DNA of 64,000 nucleotides, from positions 1-64,000 of the forward strand of contig JAAWDI010000030.1 in NCBI GenBank assembly GCA_022793685.1. The letters are read 5' to 3'. This DNA comes from Oscillospiraceae bacterium (GTDB lineage Bacteria; Bacillota; Clostridia; Oscillospirales; Oscillospiraceae). The notes beneath the pieces were generated by a model. That model made no database searches, was not told where the DNA came from, and saw only the letters and a program-made list of their open reading frames with translations. A program made the position numbers and the translations under genes. Below are positions 8,002 through 17,476 of the stretch, piece after piece (position 1 is the stretch's first letter; the number at the start of each line of letters is the position of its first letter).

Positions 8002-11000
8002 ATGTCCTTTGTCCACCTGCACGTACACTCTGAATACTCTCTGCTGGACGGCGCCTGCCGCATCAAGGGCTTGGTGGAGCGGGCAAAAGAGTTGGGACAA
8101 ACCGCGGTGGCCATCACCGACCACGGCGTTATGTATGGCGTCATCGACTTCTACAAGGCGGCCAAGGCGGCGGGCGTCAAGCCTATCATTGGCTGCGAGG
8201 TCTATGTTGCGCCCCGAACCCGTTTTGACCGGGTGCATGAGCTGGACGCGGAAGCCCGCCATCTGGTGTTGCTGTGCCGCAATGAAACAGGATATCATAA
8301 CCTCTCCTATCTGGTGTCCTGCGGCTTCACCGAAGGCTTTTATATCAAGCCCCGTATTGACCTAGAACTGCTGAGGCGGCACAGCGAGGGCCTGATTGCC
8401 CTGTCGGCGTGTCTTGCAGGGGAGATACCCCGGCGGCTGCGGAACGGGGATTATGAGGGAGCCAAGGCTCACGCGCTGGAAATGCGGGAGCTGTTCGGTG
8501 AGGACGGCTATTATCTGGAACTGCAAGACCACCATATCCCAGAGCAACAGGCGGTCATTGCCGGTATCCTGCGGCTCCATGAGGAGACAGGGATTCCGTT
8601 AGTGTGTACCAACGACGCCCACTACCTCACCCACGCCGACGCTAAAACCCAAGACGTGCTCATGTGTATCCAGATGGGCAAAACGGTGGACGACCCCGGG
8701 CGGATGAAGTTTGAGACAGAGGAATTTTACCTCAAGTCGAAAGAAGAGATGGCCGAGCTGTTCCCAGAGCACCCTGACGCGCTGGAGAATACGGCGAAAA
8801 TTGCAGAGTTGTGCAACGTGGAGTTCCAGTTTGGTGTTCATCACCTGCCGGAGTTTAAGCTGCCGGAGGGGGAAACCGACCCAGACGCTTATTTTGAAAA
8901 GCTGTGCAAGCAGGGCTTTGAGCGCCGTTATCCAGAGGGAGGTCAGGCCTACCGCGAACAGCTCCAATATGAGATGGATATGATACGCCGTATGGGCTTT
9001 GTGGACTACTTCCTCATCGTGTCCGATTTTATCGGCTATGCCAAGCGCCACGGTATCCCCGTGGGGCCGGGGCGCGGCAGTGCAGCGGGCAGTATGGTAT
9101 CCTACTGCCTTGACATCACCGACGTAGACCCCATGAAATATAACCTCTATTTCGAGCGGTTTCTCAACCCGGAGCGCGTCACCATGCCCGATATTGACAT
9201 CGACTTTTGCTACCAGCGCCGAGGCGAGGTTATTGATTATGTCAACCGAAAATATGGTGAAGACCATGTGGCGCAAATCGTCACCTTTGGAACCATGGCG
9301 GCGCGGGGCGGCGTCCGAGACGTGGGACGCGCCCTCAACTTCCCCTATGCCGAGGTAGACGCAGTCGCCAAGCAGATACCCAGCGGACCGGGGGCGCTCC
9401 ACATCACGCTGGAGGAGGCGCTGAAGCTGTCCAAGCAGTTCCGTGACCTCTATGAGGGCGACGAACGCATCAAGAACCTGGTGGATACCGCGAAAGCCAT
9501 CGAGGGGATGCCCCGCCACGCTTCCACCCATGCGGCGGGGGTGGTCATCACTGGCAAGCCGGTGCACGAGTATGTGCCGCTGGCGAAAAATGACGAATCG
9601 GTGGTTACACAATACACCATGACCACGCTGGAGGAGCTGGGCCTGCTGAAAATGGATTTCCTTGGCCTGCGCAACCTGACGGTGCTGGACGACGCGGTTA
9701 AAATGGTGGCGCAGAAGGTGGAGGGCTTTACCCTTGCCTCCATTCCGGACGACGACGCGGAGACCTTTAAAATGCTCTCCGACGGACATACCTCCGGTGT
9801 GTTCCAGATGGAATCGGCGGGCATGACCGGGGTGTGCATTGGCCTTAAGCCAAAGGATATTGAGGACATTACCGCTATCATTGCCCTGTACCGTCCCGGC
9901 CCCATGGACTCCATCCCCCGTTTTATCGCCAACAAGCAAAATCCGGAGAAAATCAAGTACAAGCACCCCATGCTGGAGCCGATTCTCTCTATCACCTATG
10001 GCTGCATCGTCTATCAGGAGCAGGTGATTGAGATGTTCCGCAAGCTGGCGGGCTTTTCGCTGGGACAGGCGGACATGGTGCGCCGTGCCATCTCCAAGAA
10101 AAAGCAGGCGCAGATAGAGAAGGAGCGCCATTCCTTTGTGAACGGCGACCCGGAGCGGGGCATCGCGGGCTGCGTGGCCTCCGGCATACCGGAGCAGACG
10201 GCCAACGAGATTTACGACGAGATTTACGATTTCGGCAACTATGCCTTCAACAAGGCTCATGCGGTATGCTATGCCATCGTCGCCTACCAGACCGCATGGC
10301 TGAAGTGCCATTACACAAAGGAATACATGGCGGCCTTACTGACTTCGGTGCTGGACTCCTCCGATAAGGTGGCCGAGTATATCGCGGAGTGCAAGGATTG
10401 TGACATTCCGCTGCTGCCGCCTGACATCAACGAGTCGGGCGCGACCTTTACCGTGGCAGGGAACTATATCCGCTTTGGTCTGGTGGCCATCAAGGGTGTG
10501 GGCAGGGGCTTTGTTAAGTCGCTGCTGGAGGAGCGGAAGAACGGCGGCGCGTTTAGCTCCTTCACGGATTTTTGCAGCCGCATGTATGGTGCCGACCTGA
10601 ACCGCCGCATGGTGGAAAACCTCATCAAATGCGGAGCGTTTGACAGCATGGGCTATAAGCGCGCCCAGCTTTTGCAGGTGTACGGCCAGATTTTGGACGG
10701 CATCGCCGCCAGCGCCCGCCGGAATTTAGAGGGTCAGTTCGACCTGTTCGGCGGCGGGGGAGACGAGCCCTCCGCTGCGCAGGAGCCGCCCATGCCCAAC
10801 ATCGCGGAGTTTTCCCGCCGGGAATTGATGGAGATGGAAAAGGAAACCACCGGCCTGTATCTGAGCGGGCATCCCATGGACGAGCATCGGGACGCCGCCA
10901 AGCGGATGGGGGCGGTGGGCATCGGCTCCATCATGAGCGATTTCGGGCAGGAAAACGGCCCAACCACCTACCATGACGAGCAGAAGGTGACCATAGCGGG

Positions 11001-11505
11001 CGTGGTGTCGTCCTATAAGACTAAGACCACCCGCAACAATACCCTGATGGCCTATGTGACGCTGGAGGACGCCTCCGGTTCTATAGAGCTGTTGGTGTTT
11101 AACCGCCTGCTGAACGAAAGTGGGAACTACATCCGTTCCGGCAGTCCCATTGTGGCGTCCGGACGCATCTCCGTGCGGGATGAGAAGGAGCCGCAGCTTC
11201 TGTGCGACACAATTCGCCCGCTGGGCGAGGGTGCGGAGGAGCCGCCGCTTTCCGACAAAAAAGAGGAGCAGGCAAAACGCCTTTACATTCGTTTACCTGC
11301 CGAGAATTCGCTCCAATGGAACATGATTCAAAAGATACTGGATATGTTTCCGGGGAAAAGCCCCGCTGTCATTGTGTTTGCGGACACCGGGCGACGGCTT
11401 GGCACCCGGTGCCTGATTCACGACGCGTTGGTGCAGGAGCTGACAGAGCGGCTCAGTGCGGAAAACGTGGTGGTAAAGACGCAGCCAAGCACTCCACCAG
11501 CGTAA
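8002..11505 (+). CDS. dnaE: DNA polymerase III subunit alpha (DnaE)
   Basis: Replicative C-family DNA polymerase. The PHP domain begins with FVHLHVHSEYSLLDGA and keeps its metal-binding histidines. The palm contains PGRGSAAGS (around residue 355) and the catalytic aspartates of PDIDIDF (around 396-402). The finger and tandem HhH regions follow, then an OB fold (VTIAGVVSSYK) near residue 995. 1167 residues is the normal DnaE size; it lacks the exonuclease domain that would mark PolC. AAAAGGAGG precedes the ATG. In Firmicutes DnaE usually extends RNA primers and hands over to PolC. Confidence 0.97.
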   Translation: MSFVHLHVHSEYSLLDGACRIKGLVERAKELGQTAVAITDHGVMYGVIDFYKAAKAAGVKPIIGCEVYVAPRTRFDRVHELDAEARHLVLLCRNETGYHNLSYLVSCGFTEGFYIKPRIDLELLRRHSEGLIALSACLAGEIPRRLRNGDYEGAKAHALEMRELFGEDGYYLELQDHHIPEQQAVIAGILRLHEETGIPLVCTNDAHYLTHADAKTQDVLMCIQMGKTVDDPGRMKFETEEFYLKSKEEMAELFPEHPDALENTAKIAELCNVEFQFGVHHLPEFKLPEGETDPDAYFEKLCKQGFERRYPEGGQAYREQLQYEMDMIRRMGFVDYFLIVSDFIGYAKRHGIPVGPGRGSAAGSMVSYCLDITDVDPMKYNLYFERFLNPERVTMPDIDIDFCYQRRGEVIDYVNRKYGEDHVAQIVTFGTMAARGGVRDVGRALNFPYAEVDAVAKQIPSGPGALHITLEEALKLSKQFRDLYEGDERIKNLVDTAKAIEGMPRHASTHAAGVVITGKPVHEYVPLAKNDESVVTQYTMTTLEELGLLKMDFLGLRNLTVLDDAVKMVAQKVEGFTLASIPDDDAETFKMLSDGHTSGVFQMESAGMTGVCIGLKPKDIEDITAIIALYRPGPMDSIPRFIANKQNPEKIKYKHPMLEPILSITYGCIVYQEQVIEMFRKLAGFSLGQADMVRRAISKKKQAQIEKERHSFVNGDPERGIAGCVASGIPEQTANEIYDEIYDFGNYAFNKAHAVCYAIVAYQTAWLKCHYTKEYMAALLTSVLDSSDKVAEYIAECKDCDIPLLPPDINESGATFTVAGNYIRFGLVAIKGVGRGFVKSLLEERKNGGAFSSFTDFCSRMYGADLNRRMVENLIKCGAFDSMGYKRAQLLQVYGQILDGIAASARRNLEGQFDLFGGGGDEPSAAQEPPMPNIAEFSRRELMEMEKETTGLYLSGHPMDEHRDAAKRMGAVGIGSIMSDFGQENGPTTYHDEQKVTIAGVVSSYKTKTTRNNTLMAYVTLEDASGSIELLVFNRLLNESGNYIRSGSPIVASGRISVRDEKEPQLLCDTIRPLGEGAEEPPLSDKKEEQAKRLYIRLPAENSLQWNMIQKILDMFPGKSPAVIVFADTGRRLGTRCLIHDALVQELTERLSAENVVVKTQPSTPPA

Positions 11506-11513
11506 TAGTAAAA

Positions 11514-11550
11514 GAGCCGACCTGGTACAACGTACCGGGCCGGCTTTTTG
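11514..11550. terminator. Terminator between dnaE and the DUF4364 gene
   Basis: Stem GCCGACCTGGTAC with GTACCGGGCCGGC (two internal mismatches), AAC loop, then CTTTTTG. The reverse strand reads into CTCTTTTAC, so it may also end the convergent gene. Confidence 0.8.
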
Positions 11551-11596
11551 ATGAATCAGAGGGGTATGTCCCACGAAAGGACAGCATAAGATAGGG

Positions 11597-12133
11597 TCAG
11601 GCCTCTTCGATGGCGCTTTGCTTCAAAGCGGAGAGCAGACTGTGATAGACCCGCTCTGGATTGCGGCGGAAGCCCTCCGCCAGCCTTTCCGCCTGTTCCT
11701 TCGAGCCGGAGAACAGGGAGAGGTTGACCAAATTGCCGCTTTCATCGTCCAGCGATAAGGTGAGCGTGCAGCCGCCGTCCTCCCGTTCAGTGACGGAGGC
11801 CTGCACCTGGGCTTCCCGCCGCAGGGTGGCGTTCAGCTCCTGTAAGCGGCTGTTGCACTTTGCGCGGACAGAGAAGGGGAGGCTGTTCTCGCAAATCTCA
11901 CTGTTGCGGCGGCCTTTCTCTGTGATGGCATACAACTCGTCAGTAAGGGCGAGATGCTCCGTTTCTACCAAATGATTGATGGCCTGAGTGAGCTGAAAAT
12001 AGTCCACGCCCTCGTCGCAGGTAGCCATATCCACCAAGGTAAAGAAGCCGATGGGCGCGGCCACGCGGTCCATAATGTAAAGCACCAAAAGCTTGATGTC
12101 CAGCTCATTTTGAATAAAGCCGATACGTGCCAC
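11597..12133 (-). CDS. DUF4364 family protein, winged-helix-like
   Basis: 178 residues matching the DUF4364 family of Clostridia, annotated only by its domain. The N-terminal half (DIKLLVLYIMDRV, then a region ending in ALTDELYAITEKGRR) has the layout of a winged-helix domain of the PadR/MarR kind, so DNA binding is plausible but unproven. The C-terminal half is a beta-rich domain with LSLDDESGNLVNLSLFSG. The start is GTG with GGAGGG upstream. It converges on dnaE. Confidence 0.8.
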   Translation of the reverse strand: MARIGFIQNELDIKLLVLYIMDRVAAPIGFFTLVDMATCDEGVDYFQLTQAINHLVETEHLALTDELYAITEKGRRNSEICENSLPFSVRAKCNSRLQELNATLRREAQVQASVTEREDGGCTLTLSLDDESGNLVNLSLFSGSKEQAERLAEGFRRNPERVYHSLLSALKQSAIEEA

Positions 12134-12229
12134 GCCGCTTCCCTCCTTGCTGTTTCAACCGTTGTGCTCATTATACGGCAAAAACGCGGCGAAGGGCAAG
12201 AGGCAATTTTCGACGATTTTCGAGTTGCC

Positions 12230-12258
12230 TTGACAGGGGCGGGATAGAGGGGTATCAT
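12230..12258 (+). promoter_or_regulatory. Sigma-A promoter of the DUF3048 lipoprotein gene
   Basis: TTGACA (12230-12235), a 17-nt spacer and TATCAT (12253-12258). The longer ORF start at 12257 falls inside the -10 box, which confirms the downstream start at 12290. Confidence 0.8.
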
Positions 12259-12289
12259 GGAAGCAAGCAAACGCTTTGGGAGGCAAACT

Positions 12290-13351
12290 ATGAAAAAAAG
12301 ACTGTTCACACTCCTGCTGGCGGCGGGAATGCTGCTGACTCTGCTGAGTGCCTGTGGGGGCGATACGGCGGAAACGCCTACGCCAACGCCGACTGATACG
12401 GCCGACCTGCCCTATGACGGGACGGAGAACCCCTTGACCGGCCTGCCCATGGACGAGAAGTGGCTGGATGCGCGTCCGGTGGCCATCATGCTGAACAACC
12501 TGAAGGGGGCCTTGCCCCAGCAGGGAAATTCAGACGCCGACATTATCTATGAGGTGCCTGCCGAGGGCGGTATCACCCGAATGCTGGCAGTGTATCAGTC
12601 AGTGGAGGGACTGGGTATCATCGGCTCTATTCGTTCCTCCAGACCTTATTATCTTGAACTGGCTCTTGGCCATGACGCCCTTTATATCCACGCCGGCGGC
12701 AGCGAGGATGCTTATGCTAAAATCAAGTCATGGGGCGTGGACGCCTTTGATTGTGTCCGCGGCGGCTATGAGAGCCGAACCCCAGGCGGAAATATGATGT
12801 GGCGTGACCCGGAGCGCAAGGCCAATATGGCTTATGAACACACCGTGGTCACCACCGGCGAGGCCATTCTCCAGTATCTGCCCGAAAAGGTGGAGAAGAC
12901 CCACGCCAGCGGCTACCAGTATGGCCAGACCTTTGTGGACGACGGTACTCCTGCAGGCGGCGGGAGCGCAGTCACGCTGACGGTGCCGTTTTCCAACTAC
13001 AAGACGGGCGTATTCAACTATGATGAGGAGAGCGGAACCTATCTGGTGCAGGAGTACGGACAGGACTACATAGACGGCAACACCGGCGAGCAGGTCGCCG
13101 TGACCAATGTGCTGGTGCTGAAGACCGCCTGCAACCTGACGGGAGACAGCTTGGGCCATATTACGGTAGAACTGGACGGCGGCGAAGGTTATTTTGCCTG
13201 CGGCGGGAAAATCGTTCCCATCTGCTGGAGCAAGGCAGACCGCAATTCGCCCATTGTCTATACAAATGAGGATGGTACGCCCTTGGCGCTGGGCCGAGGG
13301 AAGAGCTATGTCAACATTGTACCCCTCAATTCCAATATCACGTTTGAATGA
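12290..13351 (+). CDS. DUF3048 (YerB-like) lipoprotein
   Basis: 353-residue exported lipoprotein. A lysine-rich signal peptide ends in the lipobox LLSAC, then a Thr/Pro-rich linker leads to the DUF3048 domain, with NPLTGLPMD, RPVAIMLNN, GGITRMLAVYQ and GSIRSSRPYYLELA typical of the family. Function is not established; YerB homologues are membrane-anchored outside the cytoplasm. The start is chosen by GGGAGG seven nt upstream and by the promoter. A hairpin follows directly, so it is monocistronic. Confidence 0.88.
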   Translation: MKKRLFTLLLAAGMLLTLLSACGGDTAETPTPTPTDTADLPYDGTENPLTGLPMDEKWLDARPVAIMLNNLKGALPQQGNSDADIIYEVPAEGGITRMLAVYQSVEGLGIIGSIRSSRPYYLELALGHDALYIHAGGSEDAYAKIKSWGVDAFDCVRGGYESRTPGGNMMWRDPERKANMAYEHTVVTTGEAILQYLPEKVEKTHASGYQYGQTFVDDGTPAGGGSAVTLTVPFSNYKTGVFNYDEESGTYLVQEYGQDYIDGNTGEQVAVTNVLVLKTACNLTGDSLGHITVELDGGEGYFACGGKIVPICWSKADRNSPIVYTNEDGTPLALGRGKSYVNIVPLNSNITFE

Positions 13352-13361
13352 TAAAGAGAAA

Positions 13362-13395
13362 AGACACGGAGCGGAAACGCTCTGTGTCTTTTTTT
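13362..13395 (+). terminator. Terminator after the DUF3048 gene
   Basis: 12-bp stem AGACACGGAGCG/CGCTCTGTGTCT (one G-T pair) with a GAAA loop, then TTTTTTT. The ORF-track start of the next gene (13348) lies before it, which argues for the later start at 13468. Confidence 0.9.
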
Positions 13396-13467
13396 GCGCC
13401 GCAAAACGGTGTGACGGTATGGAGCGCTCCTATTTTGGACAGGCTATGCAAAAAAGGGGTGGTTGTG

Positions 13468-14826
13468 ATGTCCAAAAAGGGAAGAGTCCTATGTGTGACC
13501 TTTTTAGCGGCGGCGTTTGCGGTGGTGGGCGGCTTTGCAGTGCGGGGGCATGTGCGAGCAGCGCACTATCAAATGCTGTTGGAAAACCAGCAGCGCCATG
13601 CGTTTGGTGAACTGACCACTGCGGTGGACGAGTTGAGCGCGGCTCTGCAAAAGGGGCGGTTCACCACCTCGCAGGGCTTGCTGGTCAGCATTCTGACCGA
13701 AGGCTATGAACGCTCGGAGGCGGCTCAAGCGGCCATGGGCGGCCTGTCGGACGCCAACGGTGCGTTGGAGGAGACGACGGCGCTGCTGGGGAAGACGGGG
13801 GACTACCTTTATTATCTGACGGGAAGCGTCGCCCGAAAAGGCTCGTGCACGACGGAGGAACGGGAGACCCTGAACGCACTGGCAGAGAATATTCTGGCCC
13901 TTTCTGTCATGCTGGACGAGCTGCAAGCGGACATGAACGCAGGCGCGCTGACGCCTCAAGACCTGGTTCAAGCGGAAAGCCGTCTGGCCCGCTGGCGAGA
14001 GGAGGGAGGCGCTCAGAATGCGGGTTCCATCTACCAGACGGTGGAGGCCGACCTGCCGGAGATGCCGGCGCTGGTGTACGACGGCCCCTTCTCAGAGCAT
14101 TTGACTGACCGAAAGCCGAAAATGCTGGAGGGAACAGAGGCAGTTTCGACTCAATTTGCCCGCGCGATTGCCGCAGACGCCCTCGGACTGACGCAGGAAC
14201 AGCTTACGCTCATCTCGAACGGGAAGGGCGAACTGCCCTCTTACGGCTTTGAGAGCGACGAAGCGTCAGGGGGGTATTATATCGAGGTGACTCACCAGGG
14301 CGGCCAGGTGAGCACCTTCTTCCGAAGCGCCACGGAAGGGGAAGCAGTCCTGACAGCGGAGGAAGGTGTGGAGAAGGCAAAGGGCTATCTCTCCAGTCAT
14401 GGCTTTGACGCCATGGAGCCAAGCTATTGGATGACCTATGGAAATGTGGTTACCATCAGCTTTGCAGCCGTGCAGGACAACGTTTTGCTTTACCCTGATT
14501 TGGTCAAGGTGGAGGTCTCACTGGTAGATGGCAGGGTGGTTGGGCTGGAGTGTGCCGGTTATTTGGCAAACCACTGTGTCCGCACATTGGAAAAGGTCTC
14601 TGTGCCGGAGCGGGCTGCGCAGGAGAATCTGTCCACAGCGCTGAATATTCAGTCCCACAGGTTGGCGCTCATCCCGACACGGGGGGAGTACGAGGTGCTG
14701 TGCCATGAATTCGCATGTGAAACGCCGGAGGGCGGGCATTGCCTTGTTTACGTCAATGCCCAGAGCGGGCAGGAGGAGAAGGTATTGCTGCTGCTGGAGA
14801 CGGAAAACGGTACGCTGGCGCAATAA
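13468..14826 (+). CDS. ypeB: Germination protein YpeB
   Basis: In Bacillus YpeB is made in the forespore and is needed for localisation and stability of the cortex-lytic enzyme SleB. The 452-residue protein has an N-terminal membrane anchor (VLCVTFLAAAFAVVGGFAV), the helical region with QQRHAFGELTTAVDELSAAL that matches YpeB, and C-terminal PepSY-like repeats. The ATG at 13468 follows GGGGTGG and lies after the upstream terminator. Unlike Bacillus, no sleB is adjacent. It supports spore formation by this organism. Confidence 0.85.
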   Translation: MSKKGRVLCVTFLAAAFAVVGGFAVRGHVRAAHYQMLLENQQRHAFGELTTAVDELSAALQKGRFTTSQGLLVSILTEGYERSEAAQAAMGGLSDANGALEETTALLGKTGDYLYYLTGSVARKGSCTTEERETLNALAENILALSVMLDELQADMNAGALTPQDLVQAESRLARWREEGGAQNAGSIYQTVEADLPEMPALVYDGPFSEHLTDRKPKMLEGTEAVSTQFARAIAADALGLTQEQLTLISNGKGELPSYGFESDEASGGYYIEVTHQGGQVSTFFRSATEGEAVLTAEEGVEKAKGYLSSHGFDAMEPSYWMTYGNVVTISFAAVQDNVLLYPDLVKVEVSLVDGRVVGLECAGYLANHCVRTLEKVSVPERAAQENLSTALNIQSHRLALIPTRGEYEVLCHEFACETPEGGHCLVYVNAQSGQEEKVLLLLETENGTLAQ

Positions 14827-14830
14827 GAAA

Positions 14831-14868
14831 GGATACTGGGACGCTTTGGCGTCCCAGTATCCTTATTT
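14831..14868. terminator. Bidirectional terminator after ypeB
   Basis: 14-bp perfect stem GGATACTGGGACGC/GCGTCCCAGTATCC, TTTG loop, then TTATTTT. On the other side are A residues, so it can also serve the convergent zinc-ribbon gene, whose stop codon is at its edge. Confidence 0.88.
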
Positions 14869-15135
14869 TCCGCAATGAGGGCAGATTCGGTCACGAATGT
14901 TATATAGCTTCTTGCAGTATTCGCATTCGATTTCAACGACTTCATCCTCAAAATCGGGGCAGCCCCACCGGAAAAATTCCAGTTTTCCGCAGGAAGGGCA
15001 GCTATAAGCGGTGATGGCCAGATTGGAGGAGGTATATCTTCCCAGGGCGGTCGACTCTGACAGCATCAGGGAGCCATCTCCCATTTTTTTCATGATAAGA
15101 TTACAGCGCAGACATTTCAAGTCGGCTTTCTTCAT
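14863..15135 (-). CDS. Zinc-ribbon protein of unknown function
   Basis: 90 residues with eight cysteines in four CXXC pairs: CLRC, CPSC, CEYC and CPHC, enough for two zinc ribbons. No membrane segment. It overlaps the stop of nth by ATGA, so it is the second gene of that operon. No specific function is recognised; a nucleic-acid or protein-interaction adaptor is possible. Confidence 0.75.
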   Translation of the reverse strand: MKKADLKCLRCNLIMKKMGDGSLMLSESTALGRYTSSNLAITAYSCPSCGKLEFFRWGCPDFEDEVVEIECEYCKKLYNIRDRICPHCGK

Positions 15136-15806
15136 GCTTTAACTCCTTTTTTCTTCGCATCCGACCTGCCTGCCGTGCGGAAATGGTCGCACCATTCCGT
15201 CAAGGGACAGGTCTCGCAGTGAGCCACGCGGGCGGTGCAGGTGTCCCGCCCGAACAGCACCAAACGGTGGCAAAAGTCGTTGGACTCCTCCGGCGGCAGT
15301 ACCTTGCGGAGCTGGGTTTCCACCTTGGCGGGGTCTTTGGTGCCGTCGGTGAGGCCGAGGCGGCCTGCGATGCGGATGCAGTGGGTGTCCGCCACCACGC
15401 TGCCAGGCTCGCTGTAAATGTCCCCCCGCACCAGATTGGCAGTCTTGCGGCCAATGCCGGGGAGCTTCAACAAGTCGTCCATTTCACGGGGCACCTTGCC
15501 GCCGCAATCACGGAGAAGCATCTGGGCGCACAACACCAAATCCTTGGATTTGGTATTAAAGAACCCGCAGGAGCGGATGACCTCGCCCACCTCGGCGGGG
15601 TCGGCCTCTGCGAAGGCCTCCAGCGTCGGGTAGCGGGAAAACAGATTCGGGGTGACCATGTTCACCCGTGCGTCGGTGCACTGGGCGGATAGGCGGACGG
15701 CAAACAGCAGTTCGTAATCCTTTTGATATTGCAAGGAACAGAGCGCGTCGGGGTAAACTTGTTTCAAAGCGTCCACAATCAGGGCGGCTTTTTGCTCTTT
15801 TTTCAT
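15132..15806 (-). CDS. nth: Endonuclease III
   Basis: DNA glycosylase/AP lyase that removes oxidised pyrimidines in base-excision repair. The HhH motif LPGIGRKTA is followed by VADTHCIR, which holds the catalytic aspartate. The C-terminal Fe-S loop has C-X6-C-X2-C-X5-C, as in classical EndoIII. The start at 15806 is preferred over 15812 because GAGGTG then has proper spacing. 224 residues is normal. Confidence 0.95.
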   Translation of the reverse strand: MKKEQKAALIVDALKQVYPDALCSLQYQKDYELLFAVRLSAQCTDARVNMVTPNLFSRYPTLEAFAEADPAEVGEVIRSCGFFNTKSKDLVLCAQMLLRDCGGKVPREMDDLLKLPGIGRKTANLVRGDIYSEPGSVVADTHCIRIAGRLGLTDGTKDPAKVETQLRKVLPPEESNDFCHRLVLFGRDTCTARVAHCETCPLTEWCDHFRTAGRSDAKKKGVKA

Positions 15807-15829
15807 CCACATTCACCTCTTGACGGGGA

Positions 15830-15858
15830 TTTAATATCATAATATCATAAAAAGAAAC
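15830..15858 (+). promoter_or_regulatory. Probable sigma-A promoter of glyA
   Basis: TTGACG (15830-15835), a 17-nt spacer and TATCAT (15853-15858). The region contains a directly repeated AATATCAT. Confidence 0.6.
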
Positions 15859-15891
15859 AAAAAGCGATATAAAATCATGAGGAGGCCCGGT

Positions 15892-17136
15892 ATGGTCAAG
15901 GAATGGATGGATTTTCTGACTGCCCAAGACCCGGAGGTTGGGGCGGCGGTGCGTGCGGAGTATGACCGTCAGCGCCGCAACATTGAACTGATTGCATCTG
16001 AGAATTTCGTCAGCGAGGCCGTTCTGGCTGCCGCAGGTACCGTGCTGACCAACAAATATGCAGAAGGCTATCCCGGAAAGCGCTATTACGGCGGCTGCCA
16101 GTGCGTGGACGTGGTGGAAAATCTGGCGCGGGAGCGGGCGAAGCAGGTCTTTGGAGCCAAGTTTGCCAACGTGCAGCCCCACTCCGGCGCCAGCGCCAAC
16201 TATGCGGTGTATCAGGCGCTGTGCGAGGTGGGCGACACCGTAATGGGCATGAATTTGGCCGAGGGCGGTCATTTGACCCATGGCTCGCCGGTGAATTTCT
16301 CCGGCCGCAATTATAAAATGGTGTCCTACGGCGTCAATGCTGACGGCTATATCGACTATGATGCCCTCCGTGCTTTGGCCAAAGAGTGCAAGCCCAAGAT
16401 GATTATTGCAGGCGCATCCGCCTATCCCCGCGTTATTGACTTCAAAGCATTTGCAGACATCGCCCACGAGGTGGGCGCGTATCTCTTTGTGGATATGGCC
16501 CATATCGCGGGACTGGTGGCCGCCGGACTGCACCTTAATCCGGTGGAATACGCCGATGTGGTGTCCACCACCACCCACAAGACTCTCCGCGGCCCCCGCG
16601 GCGGCATGATTCTCTGTAATGACGAGGAGCTTGCAAAGAAGATTGACAAGGCCATCTTCCCCGGCAGCCAGGGCGGCCCGCTGGAGCATATCATCGCGGC
16701 CAAGGCGGTGGCGCTGGGCGAGGCGCTGAAGCCGGAATTCAAGGCCTACCAGCAGCAGATTGTCAAGAACGCCAAGGCGCTGGCGGATTCCATTCTGGCC
16801 AACGGGCTGGACTTGGTGTCCGGCGGCACCGACAACCACCTGATGCTGGTGGATTTGCGCAAGAGCGGCATTACCGGCAAGGAGATGGAGCGCCGTTTGG
16901 ACGAGGTGTATATCACCGTCAACAAGAACGCCATCCCCAACGACCCGGAGAAGCCTTTTGTCACCAGCGGTATCCGGGTGGGCACCCCCGCCGCCACCAC
17001 CCGCGGCTTCAAGGAAGAGGACATGACGGTTATCGGAAAGCTGATTTGCGCCGTGGCCCACGATTTTGAGGGGCAGGCGGACGCCGTCCGCAAGCAGGTG
17101 GGCGAGCTGTGCGGCAAATATCCCCTTTACGAATAA
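15892..17136 (+). CDS. glyA: Serine hydroxymethyltransferase
   Basis: PLP enzyme interconverting serine and glycine with tetrahydrofolate, the main source of one-carbon units. [25 protein letters not shown] and [15 protein letters not shown] are family hallmarks; the PLP lysine is about K230. The ORF-track start at 15877 cannot be right, because its first codons (ATGAGGAGG) form the ribosome-binding site of the ATG at 15892. 414 residues is the usual length. It is followed by a strong hairpin. Confidence 0.97.
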   Translation: MVKEWMDFLTAQDPEVGAAVRAEYDRQRRNIELIASENFVSEAVLAAAGTVLTNKYAEGYPGKRYYGGCQCVDVVENLARERAKQVFGAKFANVQPHSGASANYAVYQALCEVGDTVMGMNLAEGGHLTHGSPVNFSGRNYKMVSYGVNADGYIDYDALRALAKECKPKMIIAGASAYPRVIDFKAFADIAHEVGAYLFVDMAHIAGLVAAGLHLNPVEYADVVSTTTHKTLRGPRGGMILCNDEELAKKIDKAIFPGSQGGPLEHIIAAKAVALGEALKPEFKAYQQQIVKNAKALADSILANGLDLVSGGTDNHLMLVDLRKSGITGKEMERRLDEVYITVNKNAIPNDPEKPFVTSGIRVGTPAATTRGFKEEDMTVIGKLICAVAHDFEGQADAVRKQVGELCGKYPLYE

Positions 17137-17149
17137 TCGAACATATGTT

Positions 17150-17190
17150 ACAATAGGGCGAACGGTTTTTCCGTTCGCCCTATTGTATTA
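17150..17190 (+). terminator. Terminator after glyA
   Basis: Perfect 16-bp stem ACAATAGGGCGAACGG/CCGTTCGCCCTATTGT with a TTTTT loop, then ATTATT. The T tract is weak but the stem is long. Confidence 0.75.
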
Positions 17191-17209
17191 TTGGAGGGGA
17201 GGGAGCGCC

Positions 17210-17476
17210 ATGGCAGGTGATTTGCGTCAAATTCCGGGCGTCGGGCCAAACATGGAGGCTCACCTGAACCGCCTTGGCTATACCACGGTGGAAAGCCTTG
17301 CGGGGCAAGACCCAGAGGAAATGTACCTGCGGGACTGTGCACTGGAGGGCGGCCCGCTGGACCGGTGCGTGCTGTACGTTTATCGGCTGGCCGTCTATTA
17401 TGCGGAGCATCGGGAACGGGAGCCGGAAAAGCTGAAGTGGTGGTACTGGAAGGACAGGAAGGAGGGAGCGGAATGA
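17210..17476 (+). CDS. Cdd1-like helix-hairpin-helix protein (pathogenicity-locus family)
   Basis: 88 residues. The N-terminal LRQIPGVGPNMEAHLNRLGY is a helix-hairpin-helix, and the rest fits the small Cdd1 family, sometimes labelled mitomycin-resistance. The longer ORF in the track begins inside glyA; GGAGGGGAGGG before the ATG at 17210 sets the real start. It overlaps rarA by ATGA, so the two are translated together. A role in DNA repair or recombination is inferred only from the HhH and the partner. Confidence 0.8.
   Translation: MAGDLRQIPGVGPNMEAHLNRLGYTTVESLAGQDPEEMYLRDCALEGGPLDRCVLYVYRLAVYYAEHREREPEKLKWWYWKDRKEGAE

Noticed and set aside
8599-10311. 570-residue minus-strand ORF opposite dnaE
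   Set aside because: Antisense shadow of conserved polymerase sequence.
15556-17061. 501-residue minus-strand ORF opposite glyA
   Set aside because: Antisense shadow spanning two unrelated genes.
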